The notes under the pieces: model-generated | Seen by the model: only the letters and a program-made list of their open reading frames with translations | Databases searched by the model: none | Told to the model about the DNA's origin: nothing | Position numbers and translations under genes: made by a program | In this document: positions 54,769 to 64,000 of the stretch, in pieces | How positions within the stretch are numbered: the first letter of the stretch is position 1 | How the letters are laid out: every line of letters starts with the position of its first letter | Source of the DNA: Photobacterium proteolyticum | Lineage (GTDB): Bacteria; Pseudomonadota; Gammaproteobacteria; Enterobacterales; Vibrionaceae | DNA length: 64,000 bases | Assembly (NCBI RefSeq): GCF_001939735.1 | Contig: NZ_MJIL01000044.1 | Coordinates: 1-64,000, forward strand | Reading direction: 5' to 3'

Positions 54769-57700
54769 ATGAAGATAAACCACATTATCAGCAACACGCG
54801 GCTATTGGTATTGGCAGTGGCACTGCTCATTGTCAGTGGCCTTTCCGCAATCAATACCCTACCCCGCGCTGAAGATCCGGTGATCCATAACCGTTTTGCC
54901 AGTGTGATCACCCATTTCCCCGGTGCAACTGCCGAACGTGTCGAAGCGTTGGTGACGGAAAAGATTGAAACTAGCCTGCGGCAGCTTGATGAAGTAAAGC
55001 TGCTCGCATCTGTTTCTCGGCCGGGGATCTCCGTTGTAAGGGTTGAATTAAAAGATGAGGTAAACAACGCCGAGCCCGTATGGTCTCGGGCAAGGGACAA
55101 ACTGGCCGATGCACAGCCTTTACTGCCACAAGGTACTTCTGTGCCCGAGCTGGATGATGACCATGGCTATGCCTTTACGGTGATCACCGCCTTGAGATGG
55201 CAAGGACCGACCAAGCCGGATTTGCTGACTCTGCGTCGCTATGCCATCGAGCTGGGTAACCGCCTGCGGGTATTGAACGGTACTGAGTTCGTCGATCTGT
55301 ACGGGCTACCGGACGAAGAGATCCTGGTTACCATGGATCCTAGCGTCACAAGTGCCCTGGGCCGCTCAGCGATTTCCTTATCCAATGCAATCAACAATGC
55401 CGATGCAAAGAACTCCGCGGGTGAGCTGGTCAACGGTGCCAATCGCTTTACGCTGGAAGTGTCAGATTCACTGGATTCACTCGACAGAGTAAGGCGGGTA
55501 CCGGTAGCCATTGACGAAAGTGGCTATATGATCCGGTTGGAAGATATTGCCGAAGTCGAGCGCACACACGCCTCACCACCTGCTGAGTTAGCCGTCATTG
55601 ACGGGAAACCCGCCATTCTTGTTGCGGCCAGAATGCAGCCAACACTTCGTGTTGATCAATGGACCCAGCGGGTCAAAAAACTGCTTGATAATTATCAGCA
55701 AGAGGTTCCTTCCAATATCAGCGTTGACCTTGTTTTTGAACAGCAAAGCTATACCGAGACTCGTCTATCAGAGCTCAATGAAAGCCTGTTGCTAGGCTTC
55801 TCCATTATTCTGGTTGTTCTGCTGCTGACGCTGGGAATACGCTCGGCCATCATTGTTGCACTCTCTCTGCCATTAACCAGTCTGGTTACACTGACAATGA
55901 TGAAGTTTACCGGGTTGCCGATTAACCAAATGTCAGTTACTGGGCTGATTGTGGCACTAGGGATCATGGTCGATAACGCTATCGTCATGGTCGACACTAT
56001 TCAGCACTATCGCCAACAAGGTGTTGCCAAGCTCACTGCAGCCGTGAAAGCAGTCAACCACCTCTGGATCCCACTGTTGGGCTCGACGCTGACCACTGTA
56101 CTGGCATTTGCACCAATCTTCCTGATGCCCGGCCCGGCAGGAGAATTTGTTGGCGCCATCGCCATCACCGTCTGCTTCTCGCTGATCGGTTCATACCTGA
56201 TATCCCACACCATCGTGGCAGGATTCGCCTCCCGCTGGCTGCCCGCACAAAAAAGCGCACAGCGTTGGTACCACACTGGCATCTCGTTCCCGGCACTCAG
56301 TGCCCGGTTTGAAAAGTCAGTAAAGTTCGCGATTAAGCACCCGGCGATTACCGCGTTGCTTGTTTGTATATTGCCATTTACCGGTTTCTGGAGTGCATCG
56401 CAGCTAACCGAACAATTTTTCCCGCCTTCGGATCGGGATATGTTCGAGATTCAGGTCTTCTTACCGCCTCAGGCCAGCATTTATGCGACACTCGATGCCA
56501 CCAGACAAGTTGACGAGATCATGGCGGAATACGACACTGTCGAACAAATCAGCTGGTTGGCCGGCGGTAATTTCCCGTCATTCTATTATAACCTTGTCAG
56601 CGGTCAGCAAGGTGCGCCCTACTTCGCCCAAGCAATGGTAAAGGTCACCGATTTCCAGGCCGCCAACAGCTTGATCCCGGAGCTACAAATCAGGCTTGAT
56701 CAGGCCATGCCTCAAGCCCAGATATTAGTCAGGAAGCTTGAACAAGGGCCTCCGTTCAATGCACCGCTAGAAGTACGTTTGTATGGTCCGAATCTGGATC
56801 GGTTAAAATCGATTGGTGAAGATATTCGCCTGATCATGGCCGAAACGCCAGATGTCACCCATACCCGCGAGACCTTGCAACCCGGCACACCTAAGGTCTG
56901 GATCAATGTGAACGAAGAAGCCAGCCAACTTAGCGGCCTCTCCCTGAGCGAGCTGGCTGATTTGCTACAGGCTTCACTCACCGGACGCGTCAGCGGCAAT
57001 GTGATTGAAGCGACAGAGTCCATTCCTGTGCGTGTCCGGGTGAAAGACGAACACCGGGAGAATATGGCCAACTTAAGTAGCCTTCGCCTGCCGGTTCGCT
57101 CAGGCGAAGGGCTGACGGGCCTTCCGGTCTTTGCCTTGGCTGATCTCAAGCTCACGCCTACCCGAGGAGCCATTCCCCGTCGTAACGGACAACGGGTGAA
57201 TGTTATCGAAGGGTATATCCGGGCTGGTGTTTTACCACAAACGGCGCTCGATCACTTCCAGGAAAATCTCGAAGCCTACGCCCAGACACTTCCGTCAGGC
57301 TACACCATCGAATTTGGCGGTGAGTCGGCAGAGCGAAATGAGTCCGTCGGCAACCTGATGGCGAATCTCACTATGGTCATGACCTTATTAGTGATGGTGG
57401 TTGTGATCTCGTTTAACTCGTTCCGGCTTAGCCTGATCATTTTCTCCGTTGGCCTATTAGCAGCCGGACTGGGCATACTGTCGGTATGGATATTCAGTTA
57501 TCCGTTTGGCTTTACTGTAATTATCGGCCTGCTTGGCCTTGTCGGACTGGCTATCAATGCGGCTATTGTCATCTTGGCCGAGCTCAAGGCCAGCCCGAAA
57601 GCCTTGCACGGTGATACGGATGCCATTCTGGTCGCGGTGATGAGCTGTACCCGCCACATCACCTCTACCACCATTACCACAATCGGTGGCTTTATGCCGT

Positions 57701-57858
57701 TAATTCTGGCAGGTGGTGGATTCTGGCCCCCCTTTGCAGTCGCCATCGCTGGCGGTACACTACTAACGACTATCGTCTCTTTCTACTTCGTGCCGGCGGC
57801 CTACCGGCTTGCCGTCATCAAGAAACCACTTTGTGACGGAAAGCTTGTAGAGGCTTAA
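54769..57858 (+). CDS. RND efflux permease, 1029 aa
   Basis: Inner-membrane pump of the AcrB family (HAE). TM4 reads VALGIMVDNAIVMVD, where AcrB has VDDA: the second Asp of the pair is Asn. The TM10 segment GLAINAAIVILAEL has Asn where AcrB has Lys940. These are the residues of the AcrB proton relay, so this pump belongs to a subgroup with a changed relay. The N-terminus (ISNTRLLVLAVALLIVSGLS) and two periplasmic domains are of normal size. Substrate unknown. Confidence 0.88.
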   Translation: MKINHIISNTRLLVLAVALLIVSGLSAINTLPRAEDPVIHNRFASVITHFPGATAERVEALVTEKIETSLRQLDEVKLLASVSRPGISVVRVELKDEVNNAEPVWSRARDKLADAQPLLPQGTSVPELDDDHGYAFTVITALRWQGPTKPDLLTLRRYAIELGNRLRVLNGTEFVDLYGLPDEEILVTMDPSVTSALGRSAISLSNAINNADAKNSAGELVNGANRFTLEVSDSLDSLDRVRRVPVAIDESGYMIRLEDIAEVERTHASPPAELAVIDGKPAILVAARMQPTLRVDQWTQRVKKLLDNYQQEVPSNISVDLVFEQQSYTETRLSELNESLLLGFSIILVVLLLTLGIRSAIIVALSLPLTSLVTLTMMKFTGLPINQMSVTGLIVALGIMVDNAIVMVDTIQHYRQQGVAKLTAAVKAVNHLWIPLLGSTLTTVLAFAPIFLMPGPAGEFVGAIAITVCFSLIGSYLISHTIVAGFASRWLPAQKSAQRWYHTGISFPALSARFEKSVKFAIKHPAITALLVCILPFTGFWSASQLTEQFFPPSDRDMFEIQVFLPPQASIYATLDATRQVDEIMAEYDTVEQISWLAGGNFPSFYYNLVSGQQGAPYFAQAMVKVTDFQAANSLIPELQIRLDQAMPQAQILVRKLEQGPPFNAPLEVRLYGPNLDRLKSIGEDIRLIMAETPDVTHTRETLQPGTPKVWINVNEEASQLSGLSLSELADLLQASLTGRVSGNVIEATESIPVRVRVKDEHRENMANLSSLRLPVRSGEGLTGLPVFALADLKLTPTRGAIPRRNGQRVNVIEGYIRAGVLPQTALDHFQENLEAYAQTLPSGYTIEFGGESAERNESVGNLMANLTMVMTLLVMVVVISFNSFRLSLIIFSVGLLAAGLGILSVWIFSYPFGFTVIIGLLGLVGLAINAAIVILAELKASPKALHGDTDAILVAVMSCTRHITSTTITTIGGFMPLILAGGGFWPPFAVAIAGGTLLTTIVSFYFVPAAYRLAVIKKPLCDGKLVEA

Positions 57859-57925
57859 TAGCTCACAGCAATAAACCGATAAACGAAAGCGTCCACACCG
57901 GACGCCTCATCATCGGAAAACAATA

Positions 57926-57950
57926 AAAAAGGCACGTAAAGTGCCTTTTT
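57926..57950. terminator. Bidirectional terminator
   Basis: AAAAAGGCAC pairs with GTGCCTTTTT over GTAAA, with T-runs on both strands. It separates the RND operon from the convergent J-domain gene. A second small hairpin (GCGTCC/GGACGC) lies just upstream at 57889-57905. Confidence 0.8.
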
Positions 57951-57963
57951 TACTATCTCTATG

Positions 57964-59103
57964 CTAATACCGCATACATAGCATCTCTAACTCTTGGTAT
58001 ACTGCGGAAAACCCTTCATTTGGAAAGTACTCTCCGTTTATCAGCAAGCTTTTACTTTCCGCCCAGTTCCCGGCGAATGAACCATTACCATAGGGGATGT
58101 TATAGACAAGGAAATGGCGCTCCTTCCTGTCAAAAATCAGGTTAGCAGCCATTCTGCCTGAGCGCAGATTCGAATTGCGGTAATACTGGAATTTAGCATC
58201 ACAGCCTCTGACGATATAGGATCCCTTCTCACTTCGAACTGCGATATAGGGACGATTATTCTCTTCAAAATAACGCAGCTGCCACACACCAACCGCTCTT
58301 TCCAGCTGGATACGTGGGACAAGTACAGGCTTTGCTGGAGCCGCGCTAATCAACGTCACCGCAGGCTGAGCTTGTAGCTGAAGATCATCAGCTGGATTAT
58401 TGTTAACAATCGTCACCTTTACTTCAGGTTTCGGCTGAGGCTCTTCAAACAGTGTCATCATCGCCAGCAAAGGCTCTTTGCCCAAAGTAAACAGCAGGCC
58501 AGCAATAACCACAGGCATCATCAGCATTAGCCCAAAACGACGGAGATTAACGCGGCCAAGTGCTTTTATTTGGTTAATCACCTTAGGAGATATTTCGCTC
58601 AGGGGAGATGGAGATGGCGCTGTCTTCGTTCTCGGCGACACGGTTGTTACCGTCCGGTTTGTATCACTAAGTTTCCGGCGAGCTTCTTCAAGCTGACTGT
58701 TCAGACGCTTGTTTTCCCGACGCAACCATTTGAGCTCATCCTCCGAGGCGCTCATATAGCGCTCGCTTTCCTCGGCCAATAATTTGCTTTTCTGCTGCTC
58801 TAGCTTAAACTGACGGTCAAGATCTTCATTGATTCGCCTAAGCGCCTGACAGTCTCGTTCAAGTTGCTGTAATTTTTGCTTGTCTGCTTCCGACGTCGCA
58901 TTCCTGGAATGAATCGTTCTGACCGCTTCTTCGTGCCCCTTGCCCTGACCTATTTTTTCGTATGCTTGAACAAGCAATTGCATGATTGCTTTTGAGCCGC
59001 CTTTATCGGGATGGAGGCGGCTGGAAAGTAACTTGTAACGTCGCTTTACGTCAGCGCTTGGAGTATTGCTGTCTGTGCCTAATATATCGTGAAAAGATGT
59101 CAT
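57964..59103 (-). CDS. Membrane J-domain protein, 379 aa
   Basis: J-domain at the N-terminus: DILGTDSNTPSADVKRRYKLL followed by LHPDKGG with the HPD motif that stimulates Hsp70. A coiled coil follows (about residues 75-150, RDCQALRRINEDLDRQFKLEQ). One membrane helix (about 200-217, FGLMLMMPVVIAGLLFTL) leads to a C-terminal domain of about 150 residues, probably periplasmic. It recruits a DnaK-type partner to the membrane. No Hsp70 gene is adjacent; the two Hsp70-like genes at 19.9-24.7 kb are possible partners, unproven. Confidence 0.75.
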   Translation of the reverse strand: MTSFHDILGTDSNTPSADVKRRYKLLSSRLHPDKGGSKAIMQLLVQAYEKIGQGKGHEEAVRTIHSRNATSEADKQKLQQLERDCQALRRINEDLDRQFKLEQQKSKLLAEESERYMSASEDELKWLRRENKRLNSQLEEARRKLSDTNRTVTTVSPRTKTAPSPSPLSEISPKVINQIKALGRVNLRRFGLMLMMPVVIAGLLFTLGKEPLLAMMTLFEEPQPKPEVKVTIVNNNPADDLQLQAQPAVTLISAAPAKPVLVPRIQLERAVGVWQLRYFEENNRPYIAVRSEKGSYIVRGCDAKFQYYRNSNLRSGRMAANLIFDRKERHFLVYNIPYGNGSFAGNWAESKSLLINGEYFPNEGFSAVYQELEMLCMRY

Positions 59104-59341
59104 TGTATCTGCAGATGCCGTTAACTACTGATTGTCTACGCAATACCGCGCATGTCCTGGAAAATATGCAGCTTGCCTAAGTCCATATGCAATCAATATA
59201 GTCTAATTATGTTTGCGCGAGCTGATAATATACAGACATGAAAACCGTATGTAGTCTGTTATCGGCAGATTTCTGCTAACTTGATACCTCTAGCACACAA
59301 ATTTGAAGAAAAACACAACGATGCTTCGTCCTTGAACCTCT

Positions 59342-60049
59342 TTAAGTGTTCAAGTTGTGCTTTCTCATTCTGAACTCTCCCGGTGAGCACCCCATATGCT
59401 TCTTAAAAACACGGGAAAAATAGGAAACATCCTTAAAGCCTGCTGAGTTTGCAACCTGAGAGATTTTTTCCCGGTCCGAGCTCAGCAACCCACAGGCCAG
59501 ATCTAACCGCTTTTTGATGATGTATTGCTTTAGGGTGACACCCATTATGCTATGGAACAGGCGTGAGAAGTACGTAGGCGAATACTGGCAGGCATTCGCC
59601 AGATCTTCTTCTCGCAGCGGTGCGCTAATATTCTCATCAATGATCTTGAGCGCGGGCCGTATCGACAACTCCCGGTGCTCGAACCCCGTATCGGCATCCG
59701 CTTCTACCTGATGGGTATGCAAACGACTGAAGCACTCATCGAGCTCTTGTCTTGTCGCACTGGCTTCAATCACATCTTCGCCCCCGGCCCGAAGTACATT
59801 CAGTGCCAGATTGGCATCCAGGCTGTGATAAACAATAACAACCTTTGCCAGCGGAAAACGGTTCTTGATAGATCGCAATAACTCAAAACCTTCCGATGTG
59901 GAATCTACAACCTCAAGGAAAATCAATTCCTGTCCGGTCATTGTCGAAAGTAACTCAAAGGGCGAAACATCAACGACGTTATGTGATAGCTTAAGATTTT
60001 CTCTGGCGTCTGCCATTTTGTCGTAATGACTGCAACTAACCCAAATCAC
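59342..60049 (-). CDS. AraC-type regulator with degenerate receiver, 235 aa
   Basis: Residues 1-115 have a receiver-like fold (ELIFLEVVDSTSEGFELL ... FPLAKVVIVYHSLD), but the phospho-acceptor Asp is replaced by Glu46 in FLEV. Acidic residues at the start that bind Mg2+ are also missing. Residues 130-235 are a normal AraC DNA-binding domain (LANACQYSPTYFSRLFH ... VSYFSRVFKKHMGCSPGEFR). It may therefore act without phosphorylation, or as an always-active form. Divergent from the glycine symporter gene with 900 bp between. No sensor kinase adjacent. Confidence 0.75.
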   Translation of the reverse strand: MIWVSCSHYDKMADARENLKLSHNVVDVSPFELLSTMTGQELIFLEVVDSTSEGFELLRSIKNRFPLAKVVIVYHSLDANLALNVLRAGGEDVIEASATRQELDECFSRLHTHQVEADADTGFEHRELSIRPALKIIDENISAPLREEDLANACQYSPTYFSRLFHSIMGVTLKQYIIKKRLDLACGLLSSDREKISQVANSAGFKDVSYFSRVFKKHMGCSPGEFRMRKHNLNT

Positions 60050-60976
60050 AAATTCACCTTACTACTAGTGTCATAAGTACATACAAAAACTCTGTATGCT
60101 GCGGTGAAACACTCCTTGTCGATGAATACCTGAACCTTTATAAGAATTGTTATGACCGCAACGTCAAAAAATTGACTTGCTATGAATAATTAACGTTCAG
60201 AAACCTAAATAATTCCAGCAGGGCGCTTTTGTTTCAAATTTAAGCAACAACGATCAGATTCTATGCTAGCTCCTGTACATCAATAAGTTAGCCGAAAAAA
60301 TAAGCAGGAAACGCTTTTCTAATATTACCTTTAGCAATTACAACCAGTTTTTAATTTCAATTTATTCTATATTTTCTCCGTCACAAGCTGCCTACAAAAT
60401 AGTATAGGTGAGCATAAAAAAATAACACTGCAACATTTTTCCCTTCAAGCTGGGTGCAAATTAAGCGTTAAGTAGCGTATTCATATATAGCTCCATACAG
60501 CAGAAAAATGACTTAGCTACATTGCTATGAAAAATTTATCGTTTGATGCGATTTTTTTGCAGACAATCACATTTTTATCATTTAGTATGTCGCCCGAAAA
60601 TGAGTTCCGATGAAGACAGCAGGAGAGTGGCAAGATACGTTATTGTATCCGCCCGCCGAAGAAGTAAGCAGTTTAACCAACCAGAATTATTCTGTTATTA
60701 AGTTGTAAATCTTTCAGGCACCGCAATGTTAATTCCTTGAGTTGATATTAGGTATGGACTGTTGTTGGAGGAGCCTCTGGAGAGATCCGTTAAATCGGAC
60801 GCCGAAGGAGCAAGCTTCCACCCTCTGCCTTGCAGGAGTGGTTAGTGAAACTCTCAGGCAAAAGGACAGAGGAGATAAGATCAACAGCTCAGAAAAAAAC
60901 TGAAAACAGCTTTTCTGTAACACCACCTTTCTGTTGTTTTTTATCTCTTCCTTTGATGTTTAAGGGGAGAAGAATA
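60050..60976. promoter_or_regulatory. Long leader containing a glycine riboswitch
   Basis: AT-rich and gene-free in its first 550 bp; the riboswitch occupies 60612-60874. The start of the symporter is at 60977, after GGGGAGAAG. Confidence 0.5.
60612..60874 (+). ncRNA. Tandem glycine riboswitch
   Basis: Two similar aptamers: the first (about 60614-60726) has GGAGAG, GCCGAAGAAGTAAGC and TTTCAGGCACCG. The second (about 60773-60873) has GGAGAG, GCCGAAGGAGCAAGC and CTCTCAGGCAAAAGGACAGAGG. P1 of the second pairs CCTCTGG with its 3' end. These are the conserved elements of the glycine riboswitch. It precedes a glycine-type symporter; in many bacteria it controls glycine cleavage genes. Here it probably senses glycine to set import. 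Confidence 0.92.
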
Positions 60977-62353
60977 ATGAATCCGCTACACAATTTACTA
61001 CAAACTATTGATAACTTCGTCTGGGGTCCGCCTCTACTTATTCTATTGGTTGGTACCGGTTTATACCTGACTATCCGCCTTGGTTTTATCCAGGTTCGCC
61101 ACCTGCCACTCGCGCTTAGCTATGTTTTCTCAAACAAGAAAAATCGCAATGGCAGCGGGGATGTTTCCAGCTTTGCCGCCTTGTGTACTGCGCTGTCTGC
61201 CACTATCGGTACAGGTAACATTGTCGGTGTTGCGACAGCGATCAAGCTGGGTGGTCCGGGTGCACTTTTCTGGATGTGGCTTGCGGCACTGTTTGGTATG
61301 GCGACCAAGTACGCCGAGTGTCTACTGGCGGTCAAATACCGTGATACGGACTCTAACGGCCAGATGATTGGTGGTCCAATGTACTACCTGGAAAAAGGCG
61401 TCGGAAGTAAATGGCTGGCCAAACTCTTTGCAATCTTTGCACTTGGTGTTGCCTGTTTCGGTATCGGTACCTTTCCGCAGGCCAATGCAATCGTAGATGC
61501 TGCCTACCTGTCGTTTGAAATGCCACGAGAGATCACTGTCATTATCCTTACGGTTCTTGTCGCGACAGTTACCCTTGGCGGGATTAAATCGATTGCAAGT
61601 GTAGCCAGTAAAGTCGTACCTGTTATGGCCGCATTCTACATTGTGGCTTGTATCACTGTACTGACCTCTCAGGCTGATGCACTGCCGGCCGCAGTCGAGC
61701 TGGTAATTACCTCGGCCTTTACCGGTCATGCTGCCGCGGGTGGCTTTATCGGTGCCGGTATTATGCTTGCCATCCAGTCAGGTATCGCCCGCGGTGTTTT
61801 CTCGAACGAATCAGGTTTGGGTAGCGCACCAATGGCGGCGGCAGCAGCCAAGACTGACTCTTGTGTGAAGCAAGGCCTGACATCAATGACAGGTACATTC
61901 TTCGACACTATTATCATTTGTACCATGACAGGTTTGACCCTGGTTGTAACCGGTGCATGGCAAAGCGATTACGCCGGTGCCGAGATGACGACTTTCGCAT
62001 TTGCAAGCGGCCTGGACTCTGCATACTGGGGACCGTTGATGGTATCTGTCGGCCTGATGTTCTTCGCCTTTACCACTATTCTTGGCTGGAACTACTATGG
62101 TGAGCGCTGTGTTACTTACCTATTTGGTGTAAAAGCGATTCTGCCTTATAAGCTATTTTTCCTTGTCCTTGTTGCAGGCGGTGCCTTCATCAAGCTGGAT
62201 ATGATCTGGCTGATCGCAGACATTGTTAATGGCCTGATGGCTGTTCCGAACCTGATTGGTTTGATCCTGCTAAGAGAAGTCATTGTTAGCGAGACCAAAC
62301 AGTTCTTCGAACAACTTAAGCTCTCTCAGGCACAAAATATCCAGACAGCCTAA
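60977..62353 (+). CDS. Na+:glycine/alanine symporter (AGCS family) under glycine riboswitch, 458 aa
   Basis: AGCS family carrier of the inner membrane. Signature segments ALSATIGTGNIVGVATAIKL and AIQSGIARGVFSNESGLGSAP match. ATG 60977 is preceded by GGGGAGAAG; an upstream frame lies within the riboswitch. About ten helices. The riboswitch makes glycine the likely substrate. A terminator follows. It has the same fold as the symporter at 29914 but different control. Confidence 0.9.
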   Translation: MNPLHNLLQTIDNFVWGPPLLILLVGTGLYLTIRLGFIQVRHLPLALSYVFSNKKNRNGSGDVSSFAALCTALSATIGTGNIVGVATAIKLGGPGALFWMWLAALFGMATKYAECLLAVKYRDTDSNGQMIGGPMYYLEKGVGSKWLAKLFAIFALGVACFGIGTFPQANAIVDAAYLSFEMPREITVIILTVLVATVTLGGIKSIASVASKVVPVMAAFYIVACITVLTSQADALPAAVELVITSAFTGHAAAGGFIGAGIMLAIQSGIARGVFSNESGLGSAPMAAAAAKTDSCVKQGLTSMTGTFFDTIIICTMTGLTLVVTGAWQSDYAGAEMTTFAFASGLDSAYWGPLMVSVGLMFFAFTTILGWNYYGERCVTYLFGVKAILPYKLFFLVLVAGGAFIKLDMIWLIADIVNGLMAVPNLIGLILLREVIVSETKQFFEQLKLSQAQNIQTA

Positions 62354-62377
62354 TATTGCTTGAGCTAAACCTAAAAA

Positions 62378-62408
62378 GGCGGTATCGATAGATATCGCCT
62401 TTCTTTTT
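62378..62408 (+). terminator. Rho-independent terminator
   Basis: GGCGGTATC pairs with GATATCGCC (one G-T pair) over GATA, followed by TTTCTTTTT. Confidence 0.8.
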
Positions 62409-62421
62409 GCTAGTCATTTAC

Positions 62422-62910
62422 CTAGTCGAGATATCGCGTTAGCTGCTGATACAAGTCAAAGCTACTGTCTTCGAGCCAACAATCGGTGATCATCCCCTCC
62501 TCTCGTTTGAAAAACACCATGCCTGTCATCTCTACATGCTGCTTTCTGGCCGGAATCCTCGCCCAGCCACCGTTATAGGTCGCACTGCAATGGTACAGAG
62601 CTACAGTCTTCGTTCCGTCGTTTATCACATCTTTAACTGTAAAATTTACGTTCTTAAACCGCTGGCACCAGATGGATATAAAGTTCAGGTAATCGACATG
62701 GCTAAGAGTTAGTACCCTTCCGCCGGGCAAATGAAAGTTAAAAGGATCAGTAGCATATTCTGCGAGTAAACCGCCATCTGCCCTGCTCCAAACATCCGCA
62801 AACCAGCGAACTACCCATTCGTTATCATTCATCATGCACGATATCACTCCAACTGCTTTTTCTTGCGCTTCCATAGGCAAGACTAGACAAAAAAATGACA
62901 CTTTGCTCAT
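62422..62910 (-). CDS. SnoaL/NTF2-like protein, 162 aa
   Basis: NTF2-like fold with the pattern WVVRWFADVWSRADGGLLAEY, VLTLSHVDYLNFI, TVALYHCSATYNGG and a C-terminal acidic helix. SnoaL-like proteins bind or turn over small molecules. The start is uncertain: ATG 62910 adds an N-terminal stretch; ATG 62835 (MMNDNEW) follows GGAG at a wider gap. Function is unknown. Confidence 0.6.
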   Translation of the reverse strand: MSKVSFFCLVLPMEAQEKAVGVISCMMNDNEWVVRWFADVWSRADGGLLAEYATDPFNFHLPGGRVLTLSHVDYLNFISIWCQRFKNVNFTVKDVINDGTKTVALYHCSATYNGGWARIPARKQHVEMTGMVFFKREEGMITDCWLEDSSFDLYQQLTRYLD

Positions 62911-63088
62911 GTCTTAACTCTTTTGCCTTTCACATTATTGGAAAAAATACCATGACAATGTTTCAACATTAACGCAGCCTAGGCTGGTTCTCACTAATCC
63001 ATTACCGACCACTAGTACGCCAAAGGATCCCCCCAGCCCAAATAGCCAGGGATCAGACATGAAGGGAATTGTGTGTTGGTGTTCAGAA

Positions 63089-63745
63089 TTATTGTAAAGC
63101 CAACTGTGAAAACGCGGCCTGATAGTGAACAAGATTAGGAATGTGATGATGATGCTGGCCTTTATCGCCTATCTCGACAAAATCATACCCCAGCTCTTGC
63201 GAGGCATGCTTGTTCCATGATCCATGTCCGAACAAGACCCGACGTTGGAACGTCGCACCTGAATCTTGCTTGGCCCTGAATGCTGCCAGCGCCATGATCT
63301 CAGTCCGGCTCATAGCATCAGAAGAAGAAGCAAACGTCATATTAGCAATATCAATACCCGCAGCTCGCAGCTTCAGCTTGGCTGCGGATTCCCAACCGCC
63401 TGTGGCAATCGCTACATGAGTATCTTCTCTTTCTCGCATCTGATCGATAAAATCTTTGGCTCCCTGAATCTGGCTAACTTCTGTAGGGTTCTTGACCAGA
63501 TACTCCTGGATCAATTGTAGGTATCTCGCTTCGACCTGACGGTGAATCAGTGAGCGGCTGGCAGTGATCTTATGCTTGGAAATAATTTCATCCAATACAC
63601 CAGAATCAGTCACATTCCGGTAGTGGCTCCAATCTGCCTCAATGTGGATTCCCAACACATCCTGCACGGCCTGGGTATAACACTTCATATCAACACTTTC
63701 TGAATCAACCAGGGTGCCATCAATATCAATAAGGAATAAGTTCAT
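63089..63745 (-). CDS. HAD-family hydrolase, 218 aa
   Basis: HAD motif I is DIDGTLVDSESVDM, then IATGGWESAAKLKLRAAG (motif II-like). A distinct motif IV is weak (LFGHGSWNKHASQELGYDFV). I choose ATG 63745, preceded by AAGGTAGAG, over ATG 63787. The C-terminus (GQHHHHIPNLVHYQAAF) is His-rich. Probably a sugar or nucleotide phosphatase; substrate unknown. Confidence 0.75.
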   Translation of the reverse strand: MNLFLIDIDGTLVDSESVDMKCYTQAVQDVLGIHIEADWSHYRNVTDSGVLDEIISKHKITASRSLIHRQVEARYLQLIQEYLVKNPTEVSQIQGAKDFIDQMREREDTHVAIATGGWESAAKLKLRAAGIDIANMTFASSSDAMSRTEIMALAAFRAKQDSGATFQRRVLFGHGSWNKHASQELGYDFVEIGDKGQHHHHIPNLVHYQAAFSQLALQ

Positions 63746-64000
63746 TTTCTCTACCTTTGTTCTTTTCGTCTTTGGTAAGGCGGTCATAGCATGCGCTTGT
63801 AAAGGAAATGTTGCAATAGTGAGATTGCTACATTTTGTGTTTTTTTGCTCAGACTCAAACCTTTGCTAGTCAAATACTTATTCTTCACCAGGCGACACAA
63901 CTTTTATTAATAATTTGTTAATAAATGTAATCCATTTCAACTGGGTCTCTTACCCTCCGTATTCGCTCTTATTGCTAACTAATTAAGCACTTTCGCAAAA
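63746..64000. other. Right window edge, AT-rich
   Basis: No gene seen. Holds the promoter region of the HAD gene on the minus strand. Confidence 0.35.

Overview
The window reads as chromosomal DNA of a marine gamma-proteobacterium of the Vibrionaceae, most likely Photobacterium or a close relative. The pointers are a nap operon with napE, tandem LpxL-type acyltransferases, a VF530-family protein, a tandem glycine riboswitch ahead of a sodium:glycine symporter, a DUF2760-Hsp70-Hsp70 operon and short dispersed extragenic repeats. The genus is inference; no rRNA or other marker settles it.

Region by region. 1-8 kb is accessory DNA: a likely insertion-sequence end cutting a HigA-like antitoxin fragment, two divergent ParB/DGQHR-type genes sharing a 25-bp palindrome, and a 1523-residue nuclease-STAND NTPase of the type used in anti-phage defence. 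8.5-12.5 kb holds a pirin, a 5'-truncated second pirin and two tandem lipid A acyltransferases. 12.8-16.6 kb is a nap (periplasmic nitrate reductase) operon that looks broken: napA has a one-base frameshift and napD is missing between napE and napA. 16.7-18.8 kb has a small winged-helix protein, an M50 membrane protease and a YajD-type HNH protein. 19.3-24.7 kb is the DUF2760-Hsp70-Hsp70 operon with a terminator hairpin between the Hsp70 genes. 25-29.3 kb has an ABC exporter, a small H-NS-like protein, a repeat-bearing gene-poor stretch and tRNA-Pro(GGG). 29.9-37.1 kb carries a Na+:amino-acid symporter, a GH31 glycosidase and a frameshifted 5'-nucleotidase lipoprotein.

37.35-41.5 kb is the most unusual locus: one polypeptide joins an adenylation domain, a phosphopantetheine carrier, a membrane anchor and an SGNH hydrolase/acyltransferase, and the next gene is an AlgI/DltB-type MBOAT. 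Together they look like a compact surface-acylation machine that fuses DltA-, DltC- and DltD-like roles. 42-53 kb has a ferric-reductase-like flavoprotein, small conserved proteins, a methyltransferase-HNH fusion, a WYL regulator with an inverted repeat upstream, a HAD phosphatase and solute-binding proteins. 52.6-57.9 kb is a TetR repressor divergent from an RND efflux pair, with two operator-like palindromes and a 266-bp MITE-like element between them. 58-64 kb has a membrane J-domain protein, an AraC-type regulator with a degenerate receiver domain, the glycine riboswitch and its symporter, a SnoaL-like protein and a HAD hydrolase.

Two independent one-base deletions (napA, 5'-nucleotidase) are either real decay or assembly error; the read data would decide. 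All family calls come from reading motifs by eye, without database searches.
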